Positions 10,063 through 21,452 of a DNA stretch of 64,000 nucleotides are shown piece by piece. Source of the DNA: Asparagopsis taxiformis (Eukaryota; Rhodophyta; Florideophyceae; Bonnemaisoniales; Bonnemaisoniaceae); contig JALQPE010003282.1 in NCBI GenBank assembly GCA_030407315.1, forward strand, positions 97,990-161,989, in the 5' to 3' direction. The translations under genes were made by a program, and so were the position numbers. Every line of letters begins with the position of its first letter. The first letter of the stretch is position 1. Under the pieces are notes generated by a model. That model was not told where the DNA came from and searched no databases. It worked only from the letters and a program-made list of their open reading frames with translations.

Positions 10063-12648
10063 TAGGGGTGATCATAGTCCTTGGTCCAGCGCGCTCAGGA
10101 CCGGTCTTGCGTTACATACGCTGGTCTTTCCTCTCCTCTGGAAGAATCAGTCCGGTCTGAAATTGATTCAATTTCTCTCTTTTCGTGGACCGTACGCCAG
10201 AGCGGTCCTAGTCCTTGCCAAGAAGTTTGATTGGCTGTGGTTCGGTCCGCTCTCACCACGTGCGATCCAAACTGGTTCAATCCAGTTCATAATTTCAAAG
10301 ACTGGTCCGGACTACGAAGACCGACTAGATTTGATATTTTGCCGCAGAACAGGGAAGCGGTGTTGAAATCTGAAAAGATTGACAGCTATACAGGCTTGTG
10401 TTGAACTCCTTCATTTCGGAAGAGTATTACAGCTACGCCTTTTACCCGAACCATACACACCTGCCATTCTCTGTCTTACCAAAAACATGGAAGAAGTAAA
10501 TCTTTCTGCTCGTGTATCGCAAGGATCATCACAAAGCCAGAGCTTGTCCTCTGCTCCGTCTGCGAAGAAGCAAAAAAGCGATGTGTGGGAATATTTTAAC
10601 AAGATCGAGAATGGTGGAGATCTGCTCAATAAGTGTTTGATCTGTAATCAAACTTTCAGCTCGCGAACGGGAGTTAGTACACTGCGGCGACATGAACAAC
10701 GTAAGCATAACTTTCTTCTAGATGAACGGCAAGCAACATTTTCGACCGACGGATACATGCGCAGCGGAATAGTTACACCGCGAGCCGAGCTTGATGAGCG
10801 CTCTACTAAATTGCTCTGCCAATGGATTGTAGACTCTTGCCTTCCATTCTCAATCGTCGAGAACAAAACATTTGTTGCATTAGTGCAAAATCTGGACTCA
10901 AGATATTCTGTACCTTCAAGACATACAGTCAGACGGCGAATTGTCTCTGAATGCAAGGAAGCACGAAAATACTTGACTTCACTTTTAGCAAAAGTACCAA
11001 ACAAGATCGCGCTGACATGCGATGCCTGGTCATCAAGAGTATATAGGGGATACATGACTATAACGGCTCACTGGATCAACAAAGAATGGGAATTGAAAAG
11101 CATTGCTCTTGATTTCAAAAGATTCCCTACACCGCACACAGGTGAGTCGGCTGCAACATTACTGACTGAAGTTATCAGTGACTTCAACATATCTGGAAAA
11201 ATTAGTTCTATTACAACGGATAATGGAAGAGATATTGTATCTGGGATACATCGTTTAAGAACTATGATGGAATCATCTCCGGATCACAGATCTTCTACTC
11301 AGTACGCGTTTCACACGCGATGTGTTGCACACGTTATAAACCTGGCTGTTAAAGATTCATTCAAAGTTGTGCATGAACATGTTTCGGCAATACGAACATT
11401 GATTTCGTCTATACGGTGTTCTACTAAACGTAGAGACTTATTTGAGGCGGTGAAAATTGAGTTAGGAATGAATGGGGCTCAATTACCATCTATGGATGTA
11501 GAAACTAGATGGTCCTCGACATATCAGATGCTCAAATGTGCATACAAGTGGCGTAATGTCTTGAACGCAGTGGCACATCGTACAAGGGAGCTTCATGAAC
11601 GCGTTGTTGGTGAAGGAGAATGGGAAAATGCAAAGAAGATCGCTGATTTTCTGGAAACAGCAGCAAGTATCACCGAAAATCAGTCGGGATCTTTGTATGT
11701 TACCCTCAGCGTGTGCGCTTTTGCGTTCAAAAAGCTAATCCAGAAATGTGCGAATGTTGTGGAATCTAATGATGCAGTACTGGCACAGATAGCTTCGGCA
11801 ATGTTGAAGAAGTTGGAGAACTACAAGGAGCTAATTTGTTCCGATACTGCCGAAATTGCAAGGGTTCTAGACCCCAGATTTTCAAATGACATTCTAGTGG
11901 ATGAATCGACGCTACGGCACTACTTGAATATGGCCAGTGATGTTAGTACTGCTGCTATTCCTGAAGAACATCGTACAAGAGAGGTTTCAGTTTTTGAAAA
12001 GCTGTTGAGCGAAGATAGACACCCTCTCTCAGGACCGTACGATGAAATAACGCGATACATACAATGTACAACAATTGGGGAGATGTCCGTTGATCCACTG
12101 CTATGGTGGAAAACAAATGAATCACGGTTCCCCGCTATTGCAACTCTAGCCAAAGATGTGTTGTGTATACAGGCGTCTTCTGTGGCAAGTGAGAGTATAT
12201 TTTCTATTAGCGGCAATATAGTTTCAGAAAGTAGAACAGGTCTAGCGGATGATGCAATAACTTCCTGCGTGCTTCTGAACTCATGGAACAAGGTGCTCTG
12301 CAGTAGGTAATCGTCATCTTGTATCGCATTTACAATAAAGAGTACAGGTTGTCTAAATTGCAATTGAGTCGTTACGTTCGCTAACCGCCAGCAATTCCGG
12401 TTCTGCAGCGGTCCTAGCGCTTCGGACTGGTCCAGTCCTATTTGACCCACCGCGGACTCGGTCCGGACAACAAGGGCTCCGTTCGGAGAGTCCAACAGTC
12501 CATTGATATAATGGGGACTGGGCTGGCGGTTCTAGATGGCTTTATTCCTTCTCGGTGTGGTCCAGGCAGGGGCTCGTAGCGTGTTTTGCGGTTCGATTCT
12601 AGGTATTTGAGATTTTTTTGAACCAGTCCGGGACTATGATCACCCCTA
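10063..12648 (+). mobile_element. Complete hAT element with intact transposase
   Basis: The ends are perfect 18 bp inverted repeats: TAGGGGTGATCATAGTCC at 10063-10080 and its reverse complement at 12631-12648. They are flanked by an exact 8 bp target duplication GTGGCTTG (10055-10062 and 12649-12656), the hAT hallmark. Both subterminal regions are dense in GGTCC/GGACC-type pentamers, resembling the clustered transposase-binding sites of other hAT elements. The transposase frame inside is uninterrupted. All visible parts for autonomous movement are present. Confidence 0.93.
10487..12310 (+). CDS. hAT transposase, full length
   Basis: This 607 aa protein catalyses cut-and-paste transposition in the nucleus. 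It opens with a BED-type zinc finger: DVWEYFNKIENGG..., CLICNQTF and the His pair in LRRHEQRKH. The RNase-H-like catalytic core follows, with LTCDAWSSRVYRGYMTIT (first Asp) and SSITTDNGRDIV (second Asp), then FHTRCVAHVINLAVKD, which is diagnostic for hAT. The C-terminus has the dimerisation motif (LLWWKTNESRFPAIATLAKDVLCI, then ASSVASESIFS). The start chosen is the first ATG in frame (10487, context AAAAACATGG); the frame is open further upstream but only from a TTG. No stop or frameshift interrupts it. Confidence 0.92.
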   Translation: MEEVNLSARVSQGSSQSQSLSSAPSAKKQKSDVWEYFNKIENGGDLLNKCLICNQTFSSRTGVSTLRRHEQRKHNFLLDERQATFSTDGYMRSGIVTPRAELDERSTKLLCQWIVDSCLPFSIVENKTFVALVQNLDSRYSVPSRHTVRRRIVSECKEARKYLTSLLAKVPNKIALTCDAWSSRVYRGYMTITAHWINKEWELKSIALDFKRFPTPHTGESAATLLTEVISDFNISGKISSITTDNGRDIVSGIHRLRTMMESSPDHRSSTQYAFHTRCVAHVINLAVKDSFKVVHEHVSAIRTLISSIRCSTKRRDLFEAVKIELGMNGAQLPSMDVETRWSSTYQMLKCAYKWRNVLNAVAHRTRELHERVVGEGEWENAKKIADFLETAASITENQSGSLYVTLSVCAFAFKKLIQKCANVVESNDAVLAQIASAMLKKLENYKELICSDTAEIARVLDPRFSNDILVDESTLRHYLNMASDVSTAAIPEEHRTREVSVFEKLLSEDRHPLSGPYDEITRYIQCTTIGEMSVDPLLWWKTNESRFPAIATLAKDVLCIQASSVASESIFSISGNIVSESRTGLADDAITSCVLLNSWNKVLCSR

Positions 12649-12656
12649 GTGGCTTG

Positions 12657-13429
12657 TTTTGCAGTGGACGGTGATGTATTAGCGCCCCCCATGTAGCGCA
12701 AGTCTCTCGCCGCGGCACGGACCATTGTTATACTGCCGCAATGTAATGTTTCGATGCATATCAAGCCCGATGCGCTGCGTCTCGGCACGTTTCGGTAATC
12801 TTTGATTCGTTTTCCTCAACTTTCCGTGCGCACAATTGCGGCCAATATTCTGTAAGTGATACAATGCATCAGGTGACAGTTGAAGCTCGGAATTCGAAGT
12901 ATATCATTCTACTATGATTGCGTCGTGCGTCTGGCAGGAAGCATGCTCTTATGCCGACTGAATCAGTCCCGATGATAGTTGAACAACTGTGGCCTCGCCG
13001 GCTCCAAAACTCAAACTTCAATTTGTCGTCATTTTTGTCAATGAAATCATGCATTGCGTCCGCTCGCCAAGTCATTTTGCCTCCCGCAACTCTGCAGAGC
13101 TGGCGTCACGATGGTCCTCATGTCCGCTGAACATAACTGCGGTGTTCTGGAATATACAGAGACGGTGGTTTTGCAAGCTTCTACTCGCCGCGATGTGCAT
13201 TGTGCGTCGACATCCAAATTGCACCATTCTTCCATTCACACTCGCTCTCATCGTGGCGTACAGTGTAGGAAACTTTGCAGATGCCGCAACATGCCGCTCA
13301 CAAAACACAACTCATTTGAAACATGTCATATGTATGCATTGTTATTGCTCGTATAATCACAGAAATGAAAAAAGTCATGCAGCTTAAAGAAATGTTATCA
13401 TCTCTTGCGCGACGAAAAGTCTATCACAG
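12657..13429. other. Intergenic region before the host gene island
   Basis: Overlapping short open frames on both strands look like chance. No transposon or RNA signature was seen. It should hold the promoter of the gene starting at 13430, but no clear TATA box was found. Confidence 0.45.
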
Positions 13430-15327
13430 ATGTTTGCATACATCTATGAGCAATCAACATGCATCCAAAACCCACCCCCACAATATCTCGACTACACGCC
13501 CAATGTTGCAAGCAGTTTTCACACAGTTGACATCAGCGCTTACACTCACACTACACCTCCCGCAGTCTCTGAAAACCAGGGCGAACGTAAGCCTCATCAA
13601 CGTCCAAACACACCCATTCTGCTACATGAGGAAAGTACGATGCAGTCGCAACAGGAGATGTCTACAACGCAGCATGAGACTCCCATGTTAATTTCAGATG
13701 AACTACGCGCTCATTCCCGGTTTGTTGCCCAGAAAAGTTTACAAGCTATCGAGGCCGTTGTTGCTAAACTGATTGTACTACAGGATAGCGCCAAAGAATT
13801 GAACGAGTGTACTGCAAAAGCCAATGCTGCATTTTTTGCCATTTGGAATGACATGGGGTATGAATACTTCGGCGACACCATGCTTCGTGGTATCAACGCC
13901 GTAAAATCATTCAGTGTCGTTCATTGTGATGAGATTGTTCCAGGAAGCGATGCTGTTATCCTCGGCACTCCACCAGGCCATGCTTTCGACAAGTATGTAA
14001 GCTCGAGGAATGGATACCCTTTCGTCAGTATATCTAATAAATATCGTGTGTACATCGTGCCACCTACCATTGAGGGAGAAAAAATGCACAAGCCACTGTA
14101 CTTAGAACGCTCGATTGTGACGTTGAGTACATGAAGGTCGTCAATGCAGTTCACGACGGTATTTGCCAAGGTTTAGGTGCTCGCGGCTTATCAGTGCTAC
14201 CATCCATTATTTCTAATTTGAAGGTGAGATTGGGACATAATTTCTCTGCCAAAGCCAAGAAGGGCCTTTCTGCATCTACAATCAGTTGTCTGCAGCTACT
14301 TCGGTCCGTGTTGTGGCGCCGAAACAGCTCTTCGACGGTGAATGTTATCGTAGGTAAGCGAGAGGAATTACTGGATGGCAACGCTGCGTACAATGACGAG
14401 CTAAAGTTAAGCTGTCGTATCTCTGAAGCGTGCGAACAAATGGGTCAGCTGGACCACTTGGCACCGGAGAAGAGCCGTGCCTTGTTACTGGCGTGTTTGT
14501 TCAATTTAAACTCTACTTGGGATACTGGCCAAGGTACTCGCGAGTTTGGATATGTCAACATTACACATATCGAAGAGACTCCGGAGCGGCAACTTTCTGA
14601 CCAATTCCTTTCTGACAGGGTACATGGCTGGTGGTTACGATTGCGGCGATCGCTGACGCGGGAAACACTCTATCAGGAGGGTAAGAAGATCAAATATCAC
14701 CTGGAAGGGGCAGTGGTGAAACTACCTAAACTACCGCAGTTCGCCGCGATCGGATACATACTATCCGTAGTAGCTCTGTCACTGTACGTAGGCATAAGTG
14801 ATGTCGGAAACCGATTGAACATTTTGGAACAGATTTTGGATAGTGTGCAAGTGGCTACAGTGCTACTGGTTGGCATCTTTGGAATCATCAAGCTCACCAG
14901 CGAAGACAACAATGTGCTGAGACACTTGTTGCTCGGCGTGAAAGTGATGAAAGATTCCGGCGCAGTGCAGAAATATTTGGGCCTCAAAAGTGAAGGGGAA
15001 GTGAAGGCACTGTTAGCACTCGTGGATCCGGGGTGCTCGTGGCTGGAGAATGTGAACACGGGCATGCTGGACGAGGAGCGGCACAGTGGAAAGATTCGGA
15101 TGGAGCAGGGGTGCACGTTGGAGGAACTGATGCGATTCAACGGACGCATCATCGGTGATACGATTGAATGGTTTTCAGAGGGTGCCAATAGGGCGGTGAT
15201 AGCGAGGAAGCGTCTGGAGAAGGGCGACAGGAATGCGCGAAGCAATAGGTTGGTCAAGTACGACTATGAAAGATTTTCATACAAAAGTAGTCATTCTTTC
15301 TTCTCCCCAAGTAAGACATTCATGTAA
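13430..15327 (+). CDS. Membrane protein of unknown family, paralogue 1 (one intron)
   Basis: The gene is best read as join(13430..13992, 14106..15327), giving 594 aa, close to the 582 aa of its tandem neighbour at 17316. The two halves lie in different frames, and only splicing 13993-14105 joins them, yielding TPPGHAFDK|TLDCDVEYM, which aligns with the neighbour's SSYAAEYVN region. The N-terminal half is hydrophilic. The conserved core includes FNLNSTWDTGQGTREFGYVN and SWLENVNTGMLDEERHSG, identical in the neighbour. Two hydrophobic segments lie between (GYILSVVALSLYVGI and VATVLLVGIFGII), so a two-pass membrane protein is likely. I recognise no known domain. The start could also be the ATG at 13640. 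Confidence 0.75.
13993..14105 (+). other. Spliceosomal intron, 113 bp
   Basis: It begins GTATGTAAGC and ends CTGTACTTAG, near-ideal donor and acceptor sites, with a possible branch point in TCTAAT (14033-14038). The reading phase fits exactly (phase 2) and removal restores similarity to the intronless paralogue. Transcript evidence is not available here. Confidence 0.8.
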
Positions 15328-17315
15328 ATTGCCAGTCACGCTTCAAGTGCCGACCCACCCACGTGGAACATCGACTTCAATCGAGTGTGTTTGTCCGTAG
15401 ACAACATGATTTCGTTCACGCAGTGGTGACACCCCGGAATGGTTGCAGTTTGCACATGCATCGGGATATGGGCGAAGCGCGTTGGATGAAGAACTTCCTC
15501 TGCGTGCCAAGCCGTGCCGAAAGCAAATTCCATTGATTCCCTTTCGAATTTGAGGTATTTTTTCATCTCCATTTTACGCACCTCACGCGCGAATTCTACC
15601 CCGAGATGTCAGCTGATCATCATGTTCTGTAGACATGATCGACGGATAACAGCAAGGAACCGGTGCTGGATTCGTCATCATGTCTGTGCCATTCTACGCG
15701 TTGCTCCTTGCTGACACAGAATCATGACTATATCAACGAAGCTTCTCAACTCTCATCACCGTACATCGCGCAGAGGATAACACACACCAGCAACGCCACT
15801 CTACCTTGAAAAACCAACCATGCGTCCACAACCCGTCGCCCTGTGACGTCTCCAGACCCTTGCTACACCAAACAGTTTCCGTCTTTCTGTTCGCGTCCTC
15901 GCCATTCCCAGCAGACAATTACCAAATACGCCGTTGGTCTCAGCAGTTATCATTGTCTTATATCGATGCCTTCTCCGCATCGATGTGGTATGACGTTACA
16001 ATGATAACACAGTTTCCGTGGATTACATCCTATCAAGTGGATGTCCGGAGCCGTATCATGGTTTCTGCTCAATTTATTCGACCCCTCAGCTTTGACCTCG
16101 CAATTTCCCAGCCGATTAGTTCGCGTGTTCCATTGTCAAAATCATCCCCTTCCAACTTGATCCGAGCTCATACTTTCTGCGCACGTTGAACACATCTCGC
16201 CAATTATCGTGCATGTCCTCAGCATGTACTCGCTCGTGGACAGAAACCGGGCCTCTATGAATGCATCGCACGACAGCGCCCATCCATCGGTGAGCAACGC
16301 TATTGGGCTGCACTGTTATCTGTGTACTGGTGGGACTGCACAGTGTACACGTCATGTTATGCTACCACAGTTGAGGTGGAAAACGCGTACACGGGCTATT
16401 GGGAAAGTATTGTGTCATTTGGCGGTTTTGTTCAACGAGGTAGTGAGAATCTGTCGATTGAGCACGTGATGTACATATGGCTTGGGAAAAGGAAGAGAAA
16501 CTTCCGAGTTGTATTTCATTCATTTCCATATGTTCTATATTGGTATCAAAAGAAATGGGAGAGCGGGATATATCGCCGCCGGGAAACTTTCTGGCGGTAT
16601 ATCTGTGTGTACAATTATGGCGAATCATGCGGGCGATGAAAGGGCACTTGAGAGGGTTAGGTGGGTACCTGGTACTCGGGGGATGCATGTGGGCGCGCTT
16701 GGATCGGCCAAAGGTATGCCATGTTTACAGTGCACATAGAATCTGGAGAGATCGGTAGAAGAAGTTGAGAGTAATGAAACTGTCAAGCGCTGAGGCGAAG
16801 GTTTCATTGAAGTAGATCAGAGCAACTGCAAGATGTGGTGGCGGATGACGCCATTATTGAAGCATCTGAGAGACGGAGTGTAAACGTTCAATGAGGTGAC
16901 AAATGCGAGCAAAGAAACGCATCCTGGTTGGCTACAGGAAACATCACCGACACATGCACTAAAATGCTTTCATGCTTGACGTTCATTCGGCTGTTGATTG
17001 TCGATCAAATGCTGAAAAGTGTCTTGCATCAGAGTGTATGTACGGTTTGTAATCGTTCACAAAGCAAACCATGGTGCTACCCAACCCGTCTATTATTGGT
17101 GTGGTATTTTATATTGCGGCCGTACACTTTGCAAGTCGCGCCGCATGAAAGGCAGTGATTCCATCGAAAACAGAGCCGCTGTCGGAGGCACCCCGAGGAA
17201 CATTGTCGTGCCAATTGCATACACAGTAGGCATCTGTCAAAAACCGCAAAGCTGAAAGTTGTCAGCCACATTCTCATCTAATCGAGCACTTTCATTGCAC
17301 AATTGAACGAGAATC
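15328..17315. other. Spacer between the two paralogues, no gene seen
   Basis: About 2 kb contain only short overlapping frames on both strands with no recognisable motif. It presumably includes the 3' end of the upstream gene and the promoter of the downstream copy. Confidence 0.45.
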
Positions 17316-19064
17316 ATGCGGTTTGTTGACGAACGGATCGCCCGTGTTCAGACTGAATCTCTTGAGATCTACAACACCACAGAAATAACCAAGCGGGATT
17401 ATTCCGATTCTATCGTCACAGCACTTTCCGATGATCGCAGCCAACGAGGTGAGTCGGCTGGTGCGGACCATGTCGACAGCACTGTACAGTCGGGACAGAC
17501 GAAAACAGTTCCGACGAACAGCATCCCATCACTATCTGGTTTTCAGGTTGGTGCTACTGGTAAGAGATTACAAGGTTTGGAAAACATGGTTGCCGAGCTG
17601 ACGAGGAAAGTACCGGGCGCAGGAATCCTCAACGAACATACCAAGGAAGCTGACGCTGGATTTGTCGCCGCATGGAATTACATCCGTAACGAACTCGGGA
17701 ACAGCGCCAGTATCAAATCATTCAGTAGAGTTCATTTTGCGGAGTTTGTTGCGAAACAAAGTTCAAATAAGGCTACGCGAGGCGCTGGCTTCGATCCAGA
17801 TGACTGTTCCAAGTCGGATGATTATTTCAACGACGATTTATCCGATATGGCCAGCAGTTATGCCGCTGAATATGTGAACATCATTGACGTCGTTCTCGAC
17901 GGCATTTGCGAAGGAATTGGAGCTGAGAGCTTGGTGCACATACAGGACATTATGACCACGGTCACAGCTCTCCGGAATAGGGTGCGTAGCCTCTTGTACG
18001 GACTGCTACGCCCGTTCGGGATGTCAGCCTCGACCAAATTTTGTCTGGAACTTCTCCTGTCCGTGCTGGAAGACTCGTGCCGCTTTTCCAAGGCGAGGAT
18101 TGTTGTCGGTGTTCGAGCACGCCATCTGAACGGACTAGGCTACGGTGAAGAAGTTATCCCCTGCTGCACAATTGATGAAGCGTTGGATCAACTGTATCGG
18201 TTGGGCAACTTGACAGCAGGAATGGTGCGCGCTGTGTATCTGGCATTTGTGTTCAATTTAAACTCCACCTGGGATACTGGCCAAGGGACTCGCGAGTTTG
18301 GATATGTCAACATTGCACCTATCGTAGAACCCCTGGAGCAGCAAAGTTCTGACAAATTACATGGCTGGTGTCTGCGATTGCGGCGATTTTTGACGCGGGA
18401 AACTGTTTATCAGGAGTGCAAGAACATCAAATATCATCCGGAAGGGGCAGTGGTAAAACTACCCAAACTGCCGCAATATGCCGCGCTAGCATACGTTGTA
18501 CTTGTACTTGCTCTAGCTCTTGTCGTAGTCGTTTGTGATGTGGGCAGGCGAGATAACTTTTTCGGACAGATCTCCGATGGCGTACAAGTGATCACAGTGA
18601 TGCTGGTGAGCGTATCTGGAATTATCAAACTAGTCAGCGAGGACCATAATATCCTGAGGCACATACTATTGGGTGTGAAAGTAATGAAAAATTCTGGCGA
18701 AGTGCAGAGATATTTGGGTCTCAACAGTGAAGGGGAAGTGAAGGCATTGTTAGCACTCGTGGGTCCGGGGTGCTCGTGGCTGGAGAATGTGAACACGGGC
18801 ATGCTGGATGAGGAGCGGCATAGTGGGAATATTCGGATGGAGGACGGGTGCACGTTGGAGGAACTGATGCGATTCAACGGACGCATCATCGGCGATACAA
18901 TCGACTGGATTTCGTCTGATGGCAACGAGCTGGGCATAGTGATGAAGAAGAAAGTGGAGAAGAGGTTCAAACTTAAATTGAACAAATTGGTTGACACCAA
19001 GCATGGAACGAGATCGGAGGCGGTTCATTTCTCCTTTTTTTCCGCAAGCAGTATTTTCTCGTGA
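17316..19064 (+). CDS. Membrane protein of unknown family, paralogue 2 (intronless)
   Basis: The 582 aa open frame is the tandem paralogue of the gene at 13430. The C-terminal two thirds are highly similar: FNLNSTWDTGQGTREFGYVN, KYHPEGAVVKLPKLPQYAA and SWLENVNTGMLDEERHSG. The first ~200 residues have diverged strongly. Two hydrophobic stretches, YVVLVLALALVVVVCDVG and VITVMLVSVSGIIKL, predict two membrane passes separated by a short loop. The region matching the neighbour's intron is coding and uninterrupted here, so an intron was gained or lost after duplication. Function is unknown; the conserved core between and after the membrane segments probably carries it. The ATG at 17316 opens the frame. 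Confidence 0.82.
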   Translation: MRFVDERIARVQTESLEIYNTTEITKRDYSDSIVTALSDDRSQRGESAGADHVDSTVQSGQTKTVPTNSIPSLSGFQVGATGKRLQGLENMVAELTRKVPGAGILNEHTKEADAGFVAAWNYIRNELGNSASIKSFSRVHFAEFVAKQSSNKATRGAGFDPDDCSKSDDYFNDDLSDMASSYAAEYVNIIDVVLDGICEGIGAESLVHIQDIMTTVTALRNRVRSLLYGLLRPFGMSASTKFCLELLLSVLEDSCRFSKARIVVGVRARHLNGLGYGEEVIPCCTIDEALDQLYRLGNLTAGMVRAVYLAFVFNLNSTWDTGQGTREFGYVNIAPIVEPLEQQSSDKLHGWCLRLRRFLTRETVYQECKNIKYHPEGAVVKLPKLPQYAALAYVVLVLALALVVVVCDVGRRDNFFGQISDGVQVITVMLVSVSGIIKLVSEDHNILRHILLGVKVMKNSGEVQRYLGLNSEGEVKALLALVGPGCSWLENVNTGMLDEERHSGNIRMEDGCTLEELMRFNGRIIGDTIDWISSDGNELGIVMKKKVEKRFKLKLNKLVDTKHGTRSEAVHFSFFSASSIFS

Positions 19065-20256
19065 AGCACAAGACCACCATACGAGTGCACGTCGGCAAGG
19101 CGCCGACACCAATAGCGTGCATCTGCTTGAAGTGTGTTTAACGGAAGACTTGGCAACTTGCGGCGCAATCGAGTGGCATATTACGATACGGAGATTTTGC
19201 ACACCCCACGTGCGACACGATCCTTACAATCCACATGTGTTTCCCCGTCCACATCCGATGAAATCGACAAGCCCACCGCTTTCCATCTCACCGTCCAACC
19301 AATCCAATATGGCACTTCTTATCGACACGAACTCATGACGCATCCAGCGCCGTTCTCCCATTCCCCGGCGCCACTCGACGCGAGCACAAAAAACAACTCG
19401 CATCCCGCATATCGCCAAGCTCCCGACAACCAAGCACGGGTCCGAAACGACGCCGATCGCCCGTGCGGGGCTTTCGAAACCGTGCTACAGCCACCCAACA
19501 CGCGTGTTATTCCTCGTGATGAAGCGCGCCTCATTATCGACGACGCTGTCTCACGCCGTGCAATCGACGCTGTTCATTGCGCTTTCTGCACCAATCGCCA
19601 CAAGGTTTCCCGCCGCCATCCGCACCCTCTTGCGCCGCTCGCCGCTTTCGCGGCCGTGCCGGTACGTGTCGAACGCAGTATCGGCGTCTGCGCGTCTGCT
19701 ATGACACGGGGCGCCATTTGGCACGGACGGCAAACAACCGGCGCATTGCACGTGGCGCAACCAAGTCTCGGGCGTGCTTTGCTGCGCCGGTAATCACGGA
19801 GCGTGTGTGAATGCGCGGCGTTCGTTTGCGTGCATGGAGATGCTGGACTGGTGCTGTCGCTGTCGTCGACTTTTGCGATGGCGCGTGCGGACAGTATTGG
19901 AGTCGGCGATGGCGGGTGTGTAAGCTGTCGCTTTTGATGTCGGTTGTGCGTGATTGGCGTTGATTCGGCGCGGACTTTGCACAACGCCTGTGCGATGGGA
20001 GGTGGAGACGTGGGTGGGCTGTGGTTGTTTGGTGTATTCGTGGAATCGGACAGCTGATTTCGATCTCTCTCAGCGATGTCGACGATCGTATCGTATGGGA
20101 TGCGCATGGGAGATGGCGTTTGTGTTTACCCATTTCGAATTGTAGTTTGCGTATCAAGCTAAAAGCACTGCGCAAATCGGTATAAGATTGCAAAAAGGTA
20201 AATTTCTAAAATGCAGACGACGTAGTCAACGCCCATCTGCCAAATGCTCGTTTGCA
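19065..20256. other. Ambiguous stretch with overlapping open frames
   Basis: Frames of 150-220 codons exist on both strands (for example 19134-19793 plus, 19574-20107 minus), but they overlap each other and are rich in Arg, Pro and Ser as expected from GC-rich non-coding DNA. The plus-strand frame starts at GTG, not ATG. None is called as a gene. Confidence 0.4.
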
Positions 20257-21072
20257 TCACGCCTGTTCCAACTCCACATACGCCACGATCGAACCAGCAT
20301 CACTCTTCAGAAAATGCACATCCAACACACAAGTGCTAACCACAAACGGCAAAAAAATACACGCCCTAGATCTCAACCGCGCACCGCGCTCCGCACGCAA
20401 ACGCGCAATGGTCTCCTCAAACGCGACCAACTTTGGATGACATCTATTCAACCTACATTTCTCCCCCCTCCTCACCCAGCTAGTATGCAGCAAATCCGGC
20501 TCGCACATGAGCATGGGCCACTGCACAACCAACTCCATACGTCTGCCGCTATCGCACACACGGATCGTGCACATATCGGCATGCACGCCCGACGGGAGCA
20601 GCACGGCCACGGAGAGTCTTTGCGCAAGCGAGGCGTCACGCCAGGTCGACACGACGTGCAGCGGGTCGAAGCTGGACGCGACGCGCTGCGGATGGGCGGT
20701 ATCGACGGCGATCGAGTGTTCCGACGCGCGTGGCTGCGAGATGTGCAGGGATGAAGTAGGCGCGTTCGACGACGTGCGTTGGCGCGAACGTTGACGCGTG
20801 GTGTAGATGCGGCCGGGATCGACGCGCGATTTGTCGACCTTGGCTTGGTCGTTTGTGCGCGTGCGTACCGGCGATTTGTAGTCGTTGCGGTCGGTGAGAT
20901 GCTCGCGACGGATCAGATTGTATCGGACGCGGAAGCTCTCCAGTGAATACGCCTGGAAGGTGCGCGACGATTGCCATACCTTTTTGGGCTTCTCCAAGCC
21001 GGTGAGTTGGCCGCGTTGAAACTTGGCGCGGAGTAGCTTGGCGGCGGCGGAATTTCGCGTCAGACGACTCAT
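20257..21072 (-). CDS. Unknown 271 aa protein
   Basis: The frame opens with an ATG at 21072 and reads MSRLTRNSAAAKLLRAKF... leftward. The N-terminal ~100 residues are basic (KPKKVWQSS, IRREHLTDRNDY, SPVRTRTNDQ); the C-terminal half is more hydrophobic with alternating short strands (RLSVAVLLPSG, MELVVQWPM, SGSIVAYVELEQA-like ending), suggesting a compact beta-rich domain. No signal peptide or membrane segment is visible. I recognise no family. The length, the ATG and a TATATAC stretch about 100 bases upstream (near 21170) support a real gene; the counter-strand frames here are shorter. Confidence 0.6.
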   Translation of the reverse strand: MSRLTRNSAAAKLLRAKFQRGQLTGLEKPKKVWQSSRTFQAYSLESFRVRYNLIRREHLTDRNDYKSPVRTRTNDQAKVDKSRVDPGRIYTTRQRSRQRTSSNAPTSSLHISQPRASEHSIAVDTAHPQRVASSFDPLHVVSTWRDASLAQRLSVAVLLPSGVHADMCTIRVCDSGRRMELVVQWPMLMCEPDLLHTSWVRRGEKCRLNRCHPKLVAFEETIARLRAERGARLRSRACIFLPFVVSTCVLDVHFLKSDAGSIVAYVELEQA

Positions 21073-21452
21073 GTTGGTGCGATGGTGCTGGTGGGTGGGA
21101 GAGGGCGTGGCGTGATGACGCGTGTGTAAAGTACGCGGATTGTGCGATGGTGATCCGCGGTGTTTGTGTATATACGGTAAAACGCTGCGCTTGTGAGCAG
21201 CGAATCAACGATCGTGATTGGTTGTGCGAACGTGGAAACACGTGTTTTTCTGGTTGCAATCAATTGCTTTTGCATCCATACCACCTATGCATATCCAATT
21301 GATGGCCTTCCATCTGTCGATTTCCCATTGGATACTTTCCCATACACGCTCCGACACCATCTCCGACACATGTCATCAACCAATCTCGACAAACGACACT
21401 ACAACAAAACAAAACGCTTCCCTAATCCTCATCCACCACCACCACCACCACC

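Noticed and set aside
12560..12600. GCGGTTCGATTCT as a tRNA B box
   Set aside because: It is inside the hAT subterminal region and no cloverleaf can be drawn.
19134..20107. Overlapping 177-220 codon frames on both strands
   Set aside because: They overlap each other, are Arg/Pro/Ser-rich as GC-rich non-coding DNA gives, and the plus frame lacks an ATG.
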